A DNA stretch of 64,000 bases from Pontibacter pamirensis (GTDB taxonomy: Bacteria; Bacteroidota; Bacteroidia; Cytophagales; Hymenobacteraceae): assembly GCF_010015475.1 (NCBI RefSeq), contig NZ_SSNI01000010.1, positions 121,866-185,865 on the forward strand, written 5' to 3'. Both the position numbers and the translations under genes were made by a program. The notes below the pieces were generated by a model. The model was not told where the DNA came from and did no database searches. It was given only the letters and a program-made list of their open reading frames with translations. Of the stretch, positions 53,922 through 63,008 are shown one piece after another. Positions within the stretch are counted from its first letter, which is position 1. Every line of letters starts with the position of its first letter.

Positions 53922-55133
53922 TTATCTGTTTAACTCCAGACTGGCTAAGACAAAAGGTCCGGTCCCTTTTGGGTCATTGGTCCGGATGAGTTCGTTTACA
54001 TAATACTCGTAAGAACCATCCCGGTAAGGGTTGCCCCCTAGTCCTGCTACGGCACATACTTTGTGCAGCAGCACTTCGCCATCAGGCTTCACCTCTATCA
54101 GGTTATCAATGATACCTTTAAACCCCTTCTCCGCAACTTTCCTGTACTGCTTATCCAGATAGCCTTTATTCGCCCCTTTGGCCAGGGCATACACAAACAT
54201 ACTGGAAGCCGATGCCTCCAGGTAGTTGCCTTCGCGCGTCCCCTGGTCCACTACCTGGTACCAAAGCCCTGTTTTAGCATCCTGGTACTTTTGTAGGGCC
54301 GGTGCCAGCCGCTGTAGTATACCTATTACCTCATCCCGCTTCGGGTGGTCCTGCGGGAAATAATCCAGCACATCAACCAGAGCCATGGCATACCACCCCA
54401 TCGCCCTTCCCCAAAAGTTAGGGGAAGTACCTGTTTCAGGGTTTGCCCACGGCTGAAACCTGCTCTCATCCCAGCCGTGATAGAGCAATCCTGTTTTAGG
54501 ATCTCTGGTGTGTTTCTCCAGCAGGATCATTTGTTTTGCCACATCATCGAAAGCCTCTTTATCACCAAACGTTTTGCCATACTGCGCCAGGAAAGGTGCC
54601 CCCATATAAGCACCGTCAAGCCACATTTGCCAAGGGTAGCGCAGCTTGTGCCAAAAGCCTCCTTCTGTTGTGCGGGGCTGCCACTTCATTTGGTGGCGAA
54701 GCGTCTCAATGGCTATTTTATACTTTTCATCTTTGGTTCGCTCATAAAGGTCGAAGAGTATTTTGCCTGAGTTTGCCATATCAATATTGAAGGAGGCGGC
54801 ATCATACGTTTTGATGTTACCTTTCTCATCAATCATCTCATCGGCATAGGCCTTGATGTAGTCCAGGTACTGTTGCTTCGGGTTCTGTTTATATATTTTC
54901 TCGAAGCCAAGGAGCACCAGCCCCTGCGGATAACTCCATACAGGTTGTTCATTAAACTCTATCATCCAGGGCTCCGGGTTGTTCTTCATGATGGACAGTG
55001 CCATCCTTTCCGACCACTTGGCTGAAGCCGGTATTTTGCCGGATGCTGTCTGCGCCTGCGCCGCTGTGCAGAGGAGCACAACCAGGAGTAACAACAGAAC
55101 ACTTTTAATGCTGATACAAAGGCTTTTTCTCAC
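53922..55133 (-). CDS. Unsaturated rhamnogalacturonyl hydrolase, GH105 (third)
   Basis: 403 residues with signal peptide ending AQAQ. Motifs are WMIEFNEQPVWSYPQGLVLLGFEKIY, KLRYPWQMWLDGAYMGAPFLAQYG (WLDGAYMG carries the likely catalytic Asp), GLLYHGWDESRFQPWANPETG, FWGRAMGWYAMALVDVLDYFP and GLWYQVVDQGTREGNYLEASASSMFVYALAKG. It is the version closest to the best-known YteR type. It removes unsaturated galacturonate from rhamnogalacturonan oligosaccharides. It lies 85 bp after the unassigned lipoprotein gene. Confidence 0.94.
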   Translation of the reverse strand: MRKSLCISIKSVLLLLLVVLLCTAAQAQTASGKIPASAKWSERMALSIMKNNPEPWMIEFNEQPVWSYPQGLVLLGFEKIYKQNPKQQYLDYIKAYADEMIDEKGNIKTYDAASFNIDMANSGKILFDLYERTKDEKYKIAIETLRHQMKWQPRTTEGGFWHKLRYPWQMWLDGAYMGAPFLAQYGKTFGDKEAFDDVAKQMILLEKHTRDPKTGLLYHGWDESRFQPWANPETGTSPNFWGRAMGWYAMALVDVLDYFPQDHPKRDEVIGILQRLAPALQKYQDAKTGLWYQVVDQGTREGNYLEASASSMFVYALAKGANKGYLDKQYRKVAEKGFKGIIDNLIEVKPDGEVLLHKVCAVAGLGGNPYRDGSYEYYVNELIRTNDPKGTGPFVLASLELNR

Positions 55134-55218
55134 TTTAATGCTGCTTTTCGTATTTTATGACTTCTCATTAGCTAGTATAAAACAGGCAATCTCCTTAGAA
55201 CTGCCAACGCGGTGGACA

Positions 55219-57399
55219 TTAAGGCATCTGGTGAAGGCCCTCCCATCTCACTTTCCATTTCCCATTATCCGGAAAGCCGGGTGTCTGTCTTTCAGGTGCT
55301 CCGTCCCACCCAGCGGCCATCATGGCCACGGCCGTTAGTAGGCCACCATTGCCTGGCAGGTAAATGCGCAGGCGTTCGTCCTGGTAGTTGTGCCCGTTGG
55401 GCAGGTAAGTATTCTTCTGAGTGTCCATGAACAGCGCATCCACAGCTTTTTCAGGCATGTTCAAGCGAGCAGCACTCATGGCCATCATCGGGTAATCCCA
55501 ACCCCAGGTGGTCTCCCACTGCCAGTTATTCAGAATTTCATTAAAAGTATTTTGCATAATGGCGGTATCGATCTTCTGGCTGAGCGGCAGGAAGCCATAT
55601 GCACCCACTACCACCGGATGGTCCCGGCGATAAAGGTCGTCGGTATAGGCCTGCGGATGTGTCGCGCTTGGCAGGTATAAACCATCTTTTACGGCCAGTG
55701 GAGCCAGTTTATCTATCACGTCCTGCCATTTCTCGTTTTCAGGCAGGCCCAGCCGCTTACGCCACTCCTGCGCCACCGAAAGGCCATAGTGCCAGTAAGC
55801 CAGCTCAAAAGGAGGGTCATTGGTTTCATGAGCTGGGAAAAGCTCCTGTGCCGGTATCAGGGGCGCCGCCAGATGATACTGCTCATCCTGTTGGCTGTAG
55901 GTTGGGAAGGAGGCCATAAAATCCGCCGTTTCGAACACAAGGTCTTTGTACTTCTCCAGCGTCTCTTCGGTGGGCTTCTGGCGGTAAACCAGTTCTGAGA
56001 AATAAATGATGTGTGGTTGCTGCCAGATAAGATAAGGGCCGATATCGGAGGGGCTTTCGTTCCCTTTAGGGTCCGTCATTTTCTGCCATCTTACCCCCTC
56101 ATACCCCTGCCATTCAGCGGTGGCATGGGCTTTCGGCATTACTTTCGTATACCAGGGAAGGCTTTTCTCCAGCAACGGCAGGCGGTCCCACAGTGCAAAA
56201 TGCACGCCGTGCCACCAGTGCATCTCCAGGTGCGGCTTACCATACCAGCTGTTCATGGTCAGACCAGTTTCTTGCGGCGGCAGATCTCCGGTGCATTGTA
56301 TTTTGGTAAGGTACTGTGACAAAACAACCCGCCGCTCCAGTTCGTGTGCCCGCGAATCTGTTGAGCCGGAGAAATCGACTACGCCCCCTCCTTTCCAAAA
56401 CTGCTCCCACTGCTCCTCACTTTGCGCTTGTGCTGCTTCAAATCCTAAAACTTCACCCTGCTGGTTCTGGCTAAACAACACACTGAACTTAAAGCTCTCT
56501 TCATCCGCTGATGGTAGTAGTTCAAAATAATGCTTTTCTTTTTCCTGGAAACTACCTTTCTCGTTCCAGCGCACATCGGTGTAATAGGTGGTGGAATCTA
56601 GCTGCCTTTTCAGCTGCACCTGGTTGACACCAGCTTCAGGTCGGGCAAGCGTTGTAGTATGTTTGTCCTCATCTTCCCAATTATAGCCTGGGCATACGTG
56701 GCAATCTGCACCGAAAGGGAACTTGAAGGATACTTTGAGTCTATTTTGAGCGATAAGCGGCGAGGTTACACGTGCAGCAAATCCATCTTTCTCCTGATGC
56801 CCGTACAGTTCTACTGTTACAGGTGTGCCTTCTACTTCATACCTGCTCTCTATTTTACCTGTCCAAAGGTTCAGCGTCTGGTTGATATGCTGCAGTTCCT
56901 GGATAGGCACTTGCTCTCCGTTTTCTTTCAGCAGCACCAGTCCTATCACGCCCAGGTGCAGCCGGTGCGGATTGGTGCGCAGCCAGTTCATGGCATCTAC
57001 CTTGCGTCCGCTTCCTTTGTGCTGCACCGGGAACGGAATGACTCTGCCGTTAGCTGCCGTATCATACTGGGCTACATCCGCCAAGGTATAGTTTTGGTCA
57101 GTCGGAGTCACATGCCATCCCCACTGTGACTGCGTGCCCAGCGACACCCCATTCTCATAATACTCCGGGTAACTCTGCAGCCCCGTCACGTCTACTGTGA
57201 AAGCAAAATCCCCGTTGCCAACTGATAAGGAGGCTAGTGTATCTGGTTTTGATAATGTGATGTTATGGCGGGTTACCAGTGCATAACGGTCAATCTCTTC
57301 TGGTTCGGTGCCTGTTGTACTGTCTGCTGTGCTACAGCCGCAAAGGAAAGCTACAGCTGCCAGCAGGACTGTATTTACAGCAACAGAAAGAATTTTCAT
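55219..57399 (-). CDS. Unassigned lipoprotein, likely six-hairpin glycosidase-like
   Basis: 726 residues, lipobox LCGC at Cys22. I do not recognise a named family with confidence. The first part (about 40-330) looks like a beta-sandwich (RHNITLSKPDTLASLSVGNGDFAFTVDVTG, YENGVSLGTQSQWGWH). The rest looks like an (alpha/alpha)6 barrel: TGLTMNSWYGKPHLEMHWWHGVHFALW, WYTKVMPKAHATAEWQGYEGVRWQKM, ELAYWHYGLSVAQEWRKRLGLP, WETTWGWDYPMMAMSAARLN. This order resembles GH65/GH95-type enzymes. It is placed between GH106 and GH105 in the same transcript, so a step in rhamnogalacturonan side-chain or backbone cleavage is inferred. Confidence 0.7.
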   Translation of the reverse strand: MKILSVAVNTVLLAAVAFLCGCSTADSTTGTEPEEIDRYALVTRHNITLSKPDTLASLSVGNGDFAFTVDVTGLQSYPEYYENGVSLGTQSQWGWHVTPTDQNYTLADVAQYDTAANGRVIPFPVQHKGSGRKVDAMNWLRTNPHRLHLGVIGLVLLKENGEQVPIQELQHINQTLNLWTGKIESRYEVEGTPVTVELYGHQEKDGFAARVTSPLIAQNRLKVSFKFPFGADCHVCPGYNWEDEDKHTTTLARPEAGVNQVQLKRQLDSTTYYTDVRWNEKGSFQEKEKHYFELLPSADEESFKFSVLFSQNQQGEVLGFEAAQAQSEEQWEQFWKGGGVVDFSGSTDSRAHELERRVVLSQYLTKIQCTGDLPPQETGLTMNSWYGKPHLEMHWWHGVHFALWDRLPLLEKSLPWYTKVMPKAHATAEWQGYEGVRWQKMTDPKGNESPSDIGPYLIWQQPHIIYFSELVYRQKPTEETLEKYKDLVFETADFMASFPTYSQQDEQYHLAAPLIPAQELFPAHETNDPPFELAYWHYGLSVAQEWRKRLGLPENEKWQDVIDKLAPLAVKDGLYLPSATHPQAYTDDLYRRDHPVVVGAYGFLPLSQKIDTAIMQNTFNEILNNWQWETTWGWDYPMMAMSAARLNMPEKAVDALFMDTQKNTYLPNGHNYQDERLRIYLPGNGGLLTAVAMMAAGWDGAPERQTPGFPDNGKWKVRWEGLHQMP

Positions 57400-57458
57400 A
57401 ACGCCTTGTTCTCAGTTATTTTACTTCATTATCATTTACCCGCCGGGCATGCTCCGCC

Positions 57459-60338
57459 TTACTCCTTTTGTAGTGCGCTTACCTCTTTGGCAGTGGCAGT
57501 GCTATACGGTGTAATAGTTACCGGGCCAAGCAAGCCTGATGGCATGGGCTTCCATACCGAGGCATCAAATGGTTTGTAGTCGATGTTCACGAAGTTTATC
57601 TCGTGGTATTTTCGCCATTCAATTTTCTTCTGGTCCATGTCCCGGATGCGGTTGGCCATTAGGTTCGCTACCTCTACTTTCAGCGTATTTTTGCCTGGTT
57701 TTAAATACTGCCCCACTCTCGCCTGGAACGGTATACTCCCTAAAATACCGACCTCTTGCCCGTTAATCCAGACACGTGCGCTTTCGTTTACTTTGCCTAA
57801 ATTCAACACATACTCTTCTGCGTTTTTAGCGGGCAAATCAAACGTGGTGGTATATTCACCAGTACCTGAAAAGGCCTCCGCTTTTTTGTCACCGAGTTCT
57901 GTCCAGGATTTCAGCTGACTCAGTTTCTGGTCGGCAGGAAGCTCTGGACCACCCTGTGTAAACTGCAAAGCCCAGTCTCCTTTTACTTCTATCGGTGACC
58001 CGACATTTTCCAGGTATTGCCACGCCATCATACCCGGTGCCTGTCCTGATGTTGCCCGGAGAATAAGCGCTTCTCCCGGCTTCATCTGTACCCGCACATT
58101 CGTTTTACTATTTGCTGTAGACGCCATGGCCAACCCAGTATTGCCGCTCTGCGGGTCCATCAGCACCACAGTTTGTGCTGCTATGTTCAGAGGAATGATT
58201 GTATCAATGGCTTTGGGGGTATGGTTGACCAGGTAGTAATATTTTCCATCGTTTACCTGGCGGCGGGTAAACTTCAGCCCTGTGTCTGTTAAGGCCTCGC
58301 GCTGTATATTTTTGTACTCCAGCGCCTGCTGCACATTCGGGGACAGTAAAACTTCCCCGTTCCCGGTTTTCATTTGCCTGATGCCACTCCCGGCATCCGT
58401 GAAAGTAAGCGACGCTTTCAGTTGGTTTAGCTGCTGCCTTCTTTCCTCCAGGTTATGCAGGCCCGGCACATCGGCAGGTAACTCTTCTATGATAACGGTT
58501 GCTCCTTCTTTAGCTAATTGTATCACCCTTTCGAGCGTGGCAACTGCCATATATTTACTCTGCGGAATAATCAGCACCTGATATGTTGGAGCTTCTGCGG
58601 CTGTCATGATTTTACCTTCGCGCACGCTGGATTCCTTCAGCATCTTGTCCGATACAAAGTCAAGAGAATACCCAGCGTCCATTAACTGCCTGGACTGCTT
58701 GTAAAACTGTGTCGGGTGAAGCCACTCATCAATATCATGCACTTTTATCATCATCTCCATGCCTTCCGGCTTGCTCCATACATCGTGAATCGGCCAGTAA
58801 ACCAGCAGTTCATTATCTGCTTTGCCTGACTGTAGCACCGACTGCACCCGCGTAATATAGTTGTTGAACCCGCTAAACTGGGACCACAGGCTGTTTGCCG
58901 GCGTCAGGTTGAGAGAGGCATAAAACAGCCATCCTGGCCACGCCACATCTTCCGGGGAGTACGTAACCCCGTGGTAGAACACGTGATTCACTCCAGAGAG
59001 GAATACCTGCTCTACTTCCGGCTTCATCTGCGAGTAAGAAGTTTTGAAATGCTCCCCCAGCCAGGTAAATGTTTCACAGGAAACAAGGTTCTTACCTGTA
59101 ACATGCGCAGCTGAAGAAGCAAACTTCAGCATGATTGGGTCCGGGTCCACATTGCGCACATCGGCACTATCGCGGCGAAGTCCAGGTATCGGGAAATAGC
59201 TGGAGCCGAAGGTTTCGCATTCTGGGATATCTACAGCAGCGTAAAGGTCAAGCAGATTACCCGGTGAACCGTGTGCCTGGTTTTTCGTGATGCTGTTGCG
59301 TTGGTGCGCCCATTCATTCCAGGGTTCATAGAAGTGGTCCAGCAGCAACTCGCCCATTGTTTCGCGGTAATCAGATTTCAGGCGGGCTACCGTTTCAGTG
59401 TGCTCCTCGCTTACCAACTCACGCAAATGCAGGCGCAAATCGTAGCCTCTGCGCTTCTGGAATTCCTCAAAAAACTCCGGCGACCAGTCGGCCCCGTATA
59501 CTTCGTAGCTGTCGTTGTAGAAGGCTCTTACGCCGTAGTTCTGACCCTTAAAAGCGCTGCTAAACCGTTCCAGGTAGGCTTCTACCGCATCCTCTGAAAG
59601 GTGGTTCAGGGTATAGCCCACCCCTCCGGGGGCCGCCCTCTTCACCATCTGCCGCGTCTTTCCGTTGAAGGCAGCATACAGCGTCCAGTTTCCGGCTTTC
59701 GGGGTCCAGTTCAGTGTTCCGTCCTGCCCTACTTTATCTGTTATGTTCTCTATTTCGCCTTTGTCGCTATAAGCCATCACTGCTTGTAGCGAAGCGCCCA
59801 CCTCCTGCTGCTTCGGGTCCTTTACAACTATCTTCTCCTCTAGTGACTGCCCGCCTTTCAGCTGATATGTTTGCACAATTAACCTGGAGGCGGCATGCTC
59901 CGGTTTCACCTGCGGACCACCGAATGGCCAGCCTGTTCCCTGCGTCATGTCTACGGTCATACCGGCCTCACCTGCTTTCTTTACAGTGAAATCAAGAATG
60001 TTCATCCATTGGGGAGAAAGAAAATCAATGTACCTGCTCTCATAATCCATGGCCCCGTAGATAGGCGCTATTTCCACACCGCCGATGCCTGCTGCCGCAT
60101 ACTCGTCCAGCAGCCTGTCAATATTCTGTTCATCTACGGCGCTGCCCATCCACCACCAGCGCGTCCAGGGGCGGGTTTCTTTTTTCACTTCCGGCCATAC
60201 CGCTGCATTTTGCGCCTGCATAGTGACTGCTGTATCTGCTATAGCATCTGATGCCTGCGGTTGCCGGCAGTTCGTCAGGATGGTACTGCAGAGAAGAAGC
60301 GTAGAAAGGAATTTGAATTTATGCGTCATATAATTCAT
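57459..60338 (-). CDS. Alpha-L-rhamnosidase, GH106
   Basis: 959 residues, lipobox LTNC at Cys24 (a start at Met4 is equally possible). GH106 marks: RPWTRWWWMGSAVDEQNIDRLLDEYAAAGIGGVEI, DMTQGTGWPFGG, RAFYNDSYEVYGADWSPEFFEEF, ISC-like LVSCETFTWLGEHF and GVNHVFYHGVTYSPEDV; C-terminally a jelly-roll domain has LGKVNESARVWINGQEVG. It releases alpha-L-rhamnose from rhamnogalacturonan fragments. First gene of a leftward four-gene run. No CAGGATAG promoter was found in front of it, so it may depend on read-through from the sulfatase-mutarotase unit or on another promoter. Confidence 0.93.
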   Translation of the reverse strand: MNYMTHKFKFLSTLLLCSTILTNCRQPQASDAIADTAVTMQAQNAAVWPEVKKETRPWTRWWWMGSAVDEQNIDRLLDEYAAAGIGGVEIAPIYGAMDYESRYIDFLSPQWMNILDFTVKKAGEAGMTVDMTQGTGWPFGGPQVKPEHAASRLIVQTYQLKGGQSLEEKIVVKDPKQQEVGASLQAVMAYSDKGEIENITDKVGQDGTLNWTPKAGNWTLYAAFNGKTRQMVKRAAPGGVGYTLNHLSEDAVEAYLERFSSAFKGQNYGVRAFYNDSYEVYGADWSPEFFEEFQKRRGYDLRLHLRELVSEEHTETVARLKSDYRETMGELLLDHFYEPWNEWAHQRNSITKNQAHGSPGNLLDLYAAVDIPECETFGSSYFPIPGLRRDSADVRNVDPDPIMLKFASSAAHVTGKNLVSCETFTWLGEHFKTSYSQMKPEVEQVFLSGVNHVFYHGVTYSPEDVAWPGWLFYASLNLTPANSLWSQFSGFNNYITRVQSVLQSGKADNELLVYWPIHDVWSKPEGMEMMIKVHDIDEWLHPTQFYKQSRQLMDAGYSLDFVSDKMLKESSVREGKIMTAAEAPTYQVLIIPQSKYMAVATLERVIQLAKEGATVIIEELPADVPGLHNLEERRQQLNQLKASLTFTDAGSGIRQMKTGNGEVLLSPNVQQALEYKNIQREALTDTGLKFTRRQVNDGKYYYLVNHTPKAIDTIIPLNIAAQTVVLMDPQSGNTGLAMASTANSKTNVRVQMKPGEALILRATSGQAPGMMAWQYLENVGSPIEVKGDWALQFTQGGPELPADQKLSQLKSWTELGDKKAEAFSGTGEYTTTFDLPAKNAEEYVLNLGKVNESARVWINGQEVGILGSIPFQARVGQYLKPGKNTLKVEVANLMANRIRDMDQKKIEWRKYHEINFVNIDYKPFDASVWKPMPSGLLGPVTITPYSTATAKEVSALQKE

Positions 60339-60668
60339 TTTATCATTGTGTTTGGCGTTTGCAGCGCCACTTTATTTGAGTTCAAGCCATGATTGCAGCT
60401 TGTATCACTCCAGTTATACAAAAGAGGTAAGCTAAATACTACATCATCAGCGAACCTATTCAACAGTCACAGCGGGACGGCCTGTTGGCAGAAACCAACC
60501 TTATTTATTTTGAGCTCCAGCGGAGTGGCCTGTTAATTTGTACCACCAGGCCGCTCCGCTGGAGCTCAGCAGTATATCTGAACCAGGGGCTATCGACAGA
60601 TCGTCTCGCTGGGACTAAATTCGGATGAAGCTTTTTGCAGAATTTTTATTTAACCTCAATCTTCTGCT
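60339..60668. other. Gap before GH106 holding a nested palindromic element
   Basis: 330 bp between the rhamnose mutarotase stop and the GH106 start, with the nested inverted repeat at 60466-60617. No gene and no CAGGATAG boxes with correct spacing. Confidence 0.55.
60466..60617. repeat. Nested palindromic element
   Basis: An inner hairpin has 22-bp arms with one mismatch (TGAGCTCCAGCGGAG at 60511 and its complement ending at 60568). Outside it, AGTCACAGCGGGACG and CGTCTCGCTGGGACT form a second imperfect inverted repeat. No T-tract follows, so it looks more like a mobile palindrome than a terminator. Confidence 0.65.
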
Positions 60669-60980
60669 TTACTCTAAATAAAACACCTCTTTTAGAGGAA
60701 CGCTTACTGGGGAATTGTCAGGGTTAGTTTCCATTATATCGGCCATGTATGCCCACCACTTCTGCACGATTGCTGTACTTCCTAAGTCCTGCGAAGAGGC
60801 ACCATCCTGCTTCTGCACGGCAAACAAGGTATTGGTTTCTTCATCGAGAAAGATGGAATAATCCCGCACTCCAGCCTCTTTCAGAAGTTGCGCCAGTTCC
60901 GGCCATATCTCGTCGTGGCGTTTTTTATACTCTGCCTCGTTTCCGGGCTTCAGTTTCATTTTAAAAGCTATCCGCTGCAT
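60669..60980 (-). CDS. rhaM: L-rhamnose mutarotase
   Basis: 103 residues when started at the ATG at 60980 ([13 protein letters not shown]), which aligns with the start of known L-rhamnose mutarotases; an upstream ATG at 61049 would add 23 residues not seen in the family. Motifs [19 protein letters not shown] (with the catalytic His), [36 protein letters not shown] and LKEVFYLE are diagnostic. It interconverts alpha and beta L-rhamnose so that the isomerase can use it, in the cytoplasm. The gene follows the sulfatase by about 93 bp (24 bp from the longer start) and is the only cytoplasmic rhamnose step in the window. Confidence 0.95.
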   Translation of the reverse strand: MQRIAFKMKLKPGNEAEYKKRHDEIWPELAQLLKEAGVRDYSIFLDEETNTLFAVQKQDGASSQDLGSTAIVQKWWAYMADIMETNPDNSPVSVPLKEVFYLE

Positions 60981-61073
60981 TCGTCTTGTCTGTCCGTTCG
61001 AGTCATATAACTTAATAAGTGTATCTGAAGTATTGCTACTGCTTTGCAACCCATCTTCTGCGCTCTAGGAAAC

Positions 61074-62684
61074 TCATTTGCTTTTCCGCTGCCTGTCATA
61101 CTCTACCAGTTCTGCAAAAGGCAACACGTTCGAGCGGGCAGCCCAGGCATCGTAAAGCTTTTCCATCTGCTTCACTTTTACCGGAAGGCGGGCGCTGAGG
61201 TCATTCAACTCTGACCGGTCTGATTTTATGTTATAAAGCGCCCACTTGTTTTCAGGATAAATAGAAACAAGCTTCCAATCGCCCTGCCTGACAGCGCGGT
61301 TGCCTTCATGTTCAAAGAAAATAGCCTCATGCCCCTGCCACTGTTGGCCGTTGAACAGAGAAGCCATGCTTACGCCTTCCATCGGCTTGATGGTGTTTCC
61401 CTTATAGGTTTTAGGGTAGGTTACCCCGGCCAGTTCCAGGCTGGTTGCCATGAGGTCGATGATGTGTGCCGGTTGGTGGCTGATGCTGCCCGGTGTGATG
61501 GTGCCGGGGTAGTATGCAATAAAGGGCGTAGAAATACCTCCTTCATGCTCCCAACGCTTGAACTTACGGAAAGGCGTATTGCTTACGTTGGCTCCCTCAT
61601 ACTGGTAAGCCGTGAAAGAGGTCGGATCACTGGGTGGCTTTTTGCTCGCCTCCAGAATTTCCTGGGTGAAACCAGGTCCCTCTATGGCCTCGTAGCTGCC
61701 GCCGTTGTCTGACAGAAACATAATGATCGTATTTTCGTCTTCTCCCAGTTCTTTAAGCTTCTGCCTGAGCCTACCAATATTCTGGTCCATCCGATCGACC
61801 ACGGCCGCATATACCGCCATCTTCTCGTCCCACCTTCTTTTCTCTTCATCTGAAAGAGAGTTCCAGGCCGGTACATTTTCATCCCGGGGCGACAGTTTGG
61901 TAGAGCGGGAAATGATGCCCGTTTCCTGCATGCGCCGGAAACGTTCTTCGCGAAGCTTGTCCCAGCCTTTCATGTACCGGCCTTTGTATTTGACTATATC
62001 TTCTTCCAGTGCATGCAAAGGCCAGTGCGGCGCAGTGTACGCCAGGTACAGGAAGAAGGGCTTGTCTTTCTCTGTTCCTTCTTCTATAAATTCCAGGGCA
62101 TAGTCGGTGTAGGCATCGGTGGCATAAAAACCTTCTTCTGGTGCGTAGGGGGCGTCATCAAGGGCATAGGTCAGCTTTTGATTGGGGCGGTAAGGGCGGT
62201 TACCGAAATAGCTGTTTGCACCGTCCAGCAAGCCAAAGTAACGGTCGAAGCCTTGCTTGACCGGCCAGTGCTCTTCACGGTCGTTTAGGTGCCATTTACC
62301 GGTCATCAGCGTGCTGTAGCCTCCTTCTTTTAAAGCTTCGGCAATGGTCACGCACTCCTCGTTCAGCATGCCCCGGTAGCCTAGCTGCTCTCTTTCATTC
62401 ACCATATGCCCCACTCCTGCCTGGTGCGGGTAAAGGCCTGTAAGCAAGGAAGCACGTGTGGGGCAGCAGCGGGAGGCATTGTAGAACTGAGTCATTTTAA
62501 GACCACCTTCTGCCATGGCATCCAGATTCGGTGTTTCTATTTCAGAACCAAAGGAGCCAATATCAGAGTAGCCCATATCATCGGCCAGTATGATAATAAT
62601 ATTAGGCTGGGTTTCCCGTGGAGCCAGGCTAAGCAAAAGGCTTGTCGCAAAAATCAGCGAAAGACTCAGGATACGTTTCTTCAT
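61074..62684 (-). CDS. S1-type sulfatase, exported
   Basis: 536 residues with signal peptide (about 1-22). Metal-binding DD at 35-36 (IILADDMGYSD) and the sulfatase signature C73-C-P-T-R77 followed by ASLLTG, where Cys73 would be converted to formylglycine. Further marks are GKWHLND and FLSDNGGSYEAIEG. This is a bona fide type I sulfatase that needs a maturation enzyme (FGE or anSME), which is not convincingly encoded in the window. It heads a two-gene unit with RhaM and has a CAGGATAG-type promoter, so it belongs to the same regulon as the pectin enzymes, suggesting sulfated rhamnose or uronate residues in the natural substrate. Confidence 0.94.
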   Translation of the reverse strand: MKKRILSLSLIFATSLLLSLAPRETQPNIIIILADDMGYSDIGSFGSEIETPNLDAMAEGGLKMTQFYNASRCCPTRASLLTGLYPHQAGVGHMVNEREQLGYRGMLNEECVTIAEALKEGGYSTLMTGKWHLNDREEHWPVKQGFDRYFGLLDGANSYFGNRPYRPNQKLTYALDDAPYAPEEGFYATDAYTDYALEFIEEGTEKDKPFFLYLAYTAPHWPLHALEEDIVKYKGRYMKGWDKLREERFRRMQETGIISRSTKLSPRDENVPAWNSLSDEEKRRWDEKMAVYAAVVDRMDQNIGRLRQKLKELGEDENTIIMFLSDNGGSYEAIEGPGFTQEILEASKKPPSDPTSFTAYQYEGANVSNTPFRKFKRWEHEGGISTPFIAYYPGTITPGSISHQPAHIIDLMATSLELAGVTYPKTYKGNTIKPMEGVSMASLFNGQQWQGHEAIFFEHEGNRAVRQGDWKLVSIYPENKWALYNIKSDRSELNDLSARLPVKVKQMEKLYDAWAARSNVLPFAELVEYDRQRKSK

Positions 62685-62767
62685 TATAAAGAGGCCTTAA
62701 GAAATGGGGGTTTAGACGCTGTTATACTATGTGAGCGCTTGCAACCCTTTTTTTTACACGTTGATGC

Positions 62768-62812
62768 TCAAGCTACTATTTTTTAAGCAAAAGATTGTCC
62801 TGCTATATCCTG
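62768..62812 (-). promoter_or_regulatory. CAGGATAG-type promoter of the sulfatase-rhaM unit
   Basis: On the minus strand: CAGGATAT (62812-62805), AG, CAGGACAA (62802-62795), 19 bp, TAGCTTGA (62775-62768), 83 bp before the start codon. Confidence 0.65.
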
Positions 62813-62977
62813 CCTCTTTGTGTTCCTACCAGTTTTTAGCAAAAGTTACTTCTAATATGCACATAATTTGTAAGAGCATTCTTCTGTCTGATACCCATAT
62901 TAGTTGATTTATACGGGTTGTGCATACCAGTATCAAGTAACAGAAAAGAGAAAAAAACTAGAATAACAATCCTAAAC

Positions 62978-63008
62978 TTAAAGCTGCTCAGCCTATGAGC
63001 AGCTTTAA
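62978..63008. terminator. Terminator-like perfect hairpin
   Basis: TTAAAGCTGCTCA and complement, 13-bp arms with a 5-nt loop, flanked by A and T on both sides. No intact gene ends next to it. Confidence 0.45.

Noticed and set aside
60429..60463. Possible box promoter for GH106 (CTATTCAA)
   Set aside because: The box is a poor match and the TA-led element is off by three bases from the 19-bp spacing.
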